A DNA stretch of 64,000 nt, taken from assembly GCF_030151085.1 (NCBI RefSeq), contig NZ_JASLER010000099.1:1-64000 (forward strand). Direction: 5' to 3'. Within the stretch, counting starts at the first letter, position 1, and every line of letters begins with the position of its first letter. The position numbers were made by a program, and so were the translations under genes. Of this stretch, positions 63,747-64,000 are shown one piece after another. The notes under the pieces are model-generated. The model saw only the letters and a program-made list of their open reading frames with translations. It was not told where the DNA came from and searched no databases. Origin of the DNA: Bacteroides sp. (lineage in GTDB: Bacteria > Bacteroidota > Bacteroidia > Bacteroidales > Bacteroidaceae).

Positions 63747-64000
63747 ATGAAAAAACATTTGTCTTTCTTTTGTCTCTTTACTATGCTTTTCCTTTTTTCG
63801 GCGTATGCCGGAGAAGGAAGGCATACCATCCCATTGACGGGAGGTGGCTGGTCATTGTGGTTCGATAAGGAAGCGAGCTGGCAGAACGATCGTCTTTACC
63901 TTCCGGCTGATATAACAGATTTGTCTTTGCTGCCTGTGAATCAACCCACAGGTGGCTGGCAAGTTTTGAGTAAAAACCCTGATGCCGTTTCGGTAGAAGT
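63747..64000 (+). CDS. Start of another secreted glycosidase-like protein (partial, runs off the window)
   Basis: The frame is open from ATG 63747 (MKKHLSFFCLFTMLFLFSAYA signal peptide, one more in-frame ATG at 63738) to the window end. The mature N-terminus IPLTGGGWSLWFDKEASWQN and DLSLLPVNQPTGGWQVL resembles the sugar-binding-domain start of large Bacteroides GH2 proteins. Only 84 residues are visible, so family assignment is tentative. It starts 41 bp after the preceding GH2 stop codon and is probably cotranscribed with it. Confidence 0.65.
   Translation, partial: MKKHLSFFCLFTMLFLFSAYAGEGRHTIPLTGGGWSLWFDKEASWQNDRLYLPADITDLSLLPVNQPTGGWQVLSKNPDAVSVE

Overview
The window is chromosomal DNA from a gut-type Bacteroides or close relative. 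The evidence is two SusC/SusD pairs with surrounding carbohydrate enzymes, a hybrid two-component system (HTCS) regulator, many promoters with the Bacteroidetes -7 box TAnnTTTG, few recognisable Shine-Dalgarno sequences, and the order rplM-rpsI-rpsB-tsf. I cannot name the species from sequence alone. No rRNA, tRNA or CRISPR array was seen.

Layout. 1-0.2 kb: decayed remnant of an ISL3-type transposase. 0.4-20.6 kb: mostly core genes. These are a membrane sensor kinase, an EamA transporter, purB, an rRNA pseudouridine synthase with a long repetitive basic N-terminus, asnS, a small secreted DUF4488 protein, the L13-S9-S2-EF-Ts ribosomal block, a SUI1/YciH factor, a DUF5686 outer-membrane protein, rex with an overlapping FAH-family hydrolase, ispF, a secreted phosphoesterase, a Gfo/Idh/MocA oxidoreductase, a conserved hypothetical and a porin.

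20.9-45.6 kb: first accessory block. A GH74-type enzyme is followed by a 1339-residue HTCS. A leftward operon encodes GH88, a DUF2264 protein and alkaline phosphatase. Divergent from it run SusC, SusD, a lipoprotein combining a PLC-like phosphodiesterase fold with a LamG-like domain, a metallophosphoesterase fused to a complete GH2 beta-galactosidase, and a ceramidase-superfamily protein. A sialate-O-acetylesterase-like protein faces back. The concentration of phosphate-ester enzymes around one SusCD pair suggests a phosphorylated glycan or glycolipid as substrate. This is inference, and the ceramidase-like member appears to lack its usual nucleophile.

46.0-64.0 kb: second polysaccharide-utilisation block. 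It starts with a membrane-spanning regulator (periplasmic LamG/kelch sensor, one TM, cytoplasmic SARP-like winged helix plus BTAD), then GH63-like, GH31, SusC, SusD, DUF3823 lipoprotein, a GH2 enzyme with extra end domains, and the start of another secreted protein cut by the window edge. The two blocks appear to use different regulator types.

Non-coding highlights: a MITE-like element with 30-bp inverted ends (45658-45879), two arrays of 22-bp palindromic tandem repeats (8286-8351 and 27425-27512), a structured L13 leader, and several strong terminators.
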